Assembly: GCA_019454915.1 (NCBI GenBank)
Contig: JACFNM010000229.1
Location: 1 to 6,643, forward strand
Origin: Chitinophagaceae bacterium
GTDB lineage: Bacteria > Bacteroidota > Bacteroidia > Chitinophagales > Chitinophagaceae
Reading direction: 5' to 3'
DNA: 6,643 nucleotides
Translations under genes and position numbers: made by a program
The notes under the pieces: generated by a model
What the model was told of the DNA's origin: nothing
Database searches by the model: none
What the model saw: the letters and a program-made list of their open reading frames with translations, nothing else
Shown: positions 5,883 to 6,643 of the stretch, in pieces
Layout: each line of letters opens with the position of its first letter
Numbering within the stretch: the stretch's first letter is position 1

Positions 5883-6643
5883 ATCGTTTCTTTTTGAATA
5901 CCGGCCATTCTGATCCGGCCAAATTTTTTTAAATCGTGTTCTTTAAACCATTCGTATAAGATGGGCATAATCAGCAGGATGCTTATGGCTGACGTGATGA
6001 TGCCGCCGATGATAGGCAGCGCAATGGGGCGCATCAGTTCTATCCCCGTTCCATTCGACCACAATACAGGAACCAGTCCCAGCAGGATTACCGAAACCGT
6101 CATCAGTTTGGGACGCAACCGTTTGACGGCGCCTTCCATCACGTAATGCCGCAGGGTAGGTTTATCAACGGAAGCTCCTTTCTCTTTGACCATCTTTTGC
6201 ATGGCTTCCTCTAAATAAATCATCATCACCACTCCCGTTTCCACCGCTACTCCGAACAGGTCAATAAATCCCACCGCTACCGCTACGGAAAGATTGGTCT
6301 TGTAAAAATACAAGATGAGTACGCCGCCGATAAGCGAGAAAGGCAGGGCTAAAAGCGTGTTGGCAGCATCGCGCCAATCCCTGAAATTCAGGTACAGAAT
6401 CAGGAGGATAATCAAAATGACAATAGGGATGATCTGTTTGAGGGTTTTAGCTGCGTGAAGCTGACTTTCCCATTCTCCGCTCCATTGAATATAATAGCCC
6501 TTCGGCAATTTTAGCGACTTTTGGAGTATTTCCATCGCTTCGTTGACCGTACTGCCCAAATCACGTCCTCTCACGTCAAACATCACCGTGCCTTTGAGCA
6601 GCGCATTTTCGCTGTTGATCATAGAAGGACCTTCGGAAATACC
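5879..6643 (-). CDS. cusA: CusA/CzcA-family heavy-metal RND pump (5' part cut by window)
   Basis: The frame is open to the right edge, giving the last 254 residues of a protein normally about 1040-1050 long. It is an inner membrane, proton-driven pump. The fragment begins in the end of the porter domain (ISEGPSMINSENALLKG, close to CusA) and holds the docking return strand (RGRDLGSTVNEAM) and the last five or six transmembrane helices. Two charged residues that match the CusA proton relay are kept: Glu136 of the fragment in FGVAVETGVVM (CusA Glu939) and Lys179 in RLRPKLMTV (CusA Lys984). The metal-binding Met triad of CusA lies in the missing part, so copper/silver specificity is inferred from similarity and from the Met-rich partners. 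Zn/Co/Ni (CzcA/CnrA) is the alternative. Its stop overlaps the channel gene's ATG. Confidence 0.95.
   Translation of the reverse strand, partial: GISEGPSMINSENALLKGTVMFDVRGRDLGSTVNEAMEILQKSLKLPKGYYIQWSGEWESQLHAAKTLKQIIPIVILIILLILYLNFRDWRDAANTLLALPFSLIGGVLILYFYKTNLSVAVAVGFIDLFGVAVETGVVMMIYLEEAMQKMVKEKGASVDKPTLRHYVMEGAVKRLRPKLMTVSVILLGLVPVLWSNGTGIELMRPIALPIIGGIITSAISILLIMPILYEWFKEHDLKKFGRIRMAGIQKETI

Overview
The window reads as chromosomal or accessory DNA from a member of the Bacteroidota (Flavobacteriia, Sphingobacteriia or Chitinophagia type). This rests on the protein sequences, the weak or absent Shine-Dalgarno sites, and one perfect match to the Bacteroidota -7 promoter box TAnnTTTG. The lineage is an inference and no genus is claimed. 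All seven genes lie on the minus strand, so the biological order runs from the right end of the window to the left. Both end genes are cut by the window.

Right part (6643 down to 1983): a copper/silver-type efflux operon of the Cus kind. In order of transcription it holds the C-terminal third of a CusA-like heavy-metal RND pump, a TolC-family outer membrane channel (4-bp ATGA overlap with the pump gene), a CusB-like adaptor lipoprotein, and a second, different CusB-like adaptor lipoprotein. The second adaptor carries an N-terminal heavy-metal-binding domain and Met-rich segments at both ends. Together they would form a tripartite pump moving metal from the periplasm to the outside, with the metal-binding adaptor as a likely capture and hand-off module. 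Two adaptors for one pump is the notable part of this layout.

Left part (1982 down to 1): a second set of three genes behind its own likely promoter. They are a 90-residue thioredoxin/glutaredoxin-like protein with eight cysteines, a CsoR-family regulator fused to a C-terminal heavy-metal-associated (HMA) domain, and an MFS transporter whose start overlaps the regulator's stop (ATGA). The MFS gene runs off the left edge. The CsoR domain lacks the usual Cys/His/Cys metal ligands but has a new Cys pair and the HMA Cys pair, so sensing has probably moved to these sites. Two candidate control elements flank the small redox gene: a six-G tract in the promoter spacer, and a long imperfect inverted repeat just before the regulator gene.

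The most interesting object is the left cassette (redox protein, rewired CsoR-HMA regulator, MFS exporter), apparently a metal- or thiol-stress response module next to a Cus pump. There are no RNA genes, CRISPR arrays, insertion sequences or gene-free stretches over 300 bases; the longest gene-free gaps are about 75 bases.
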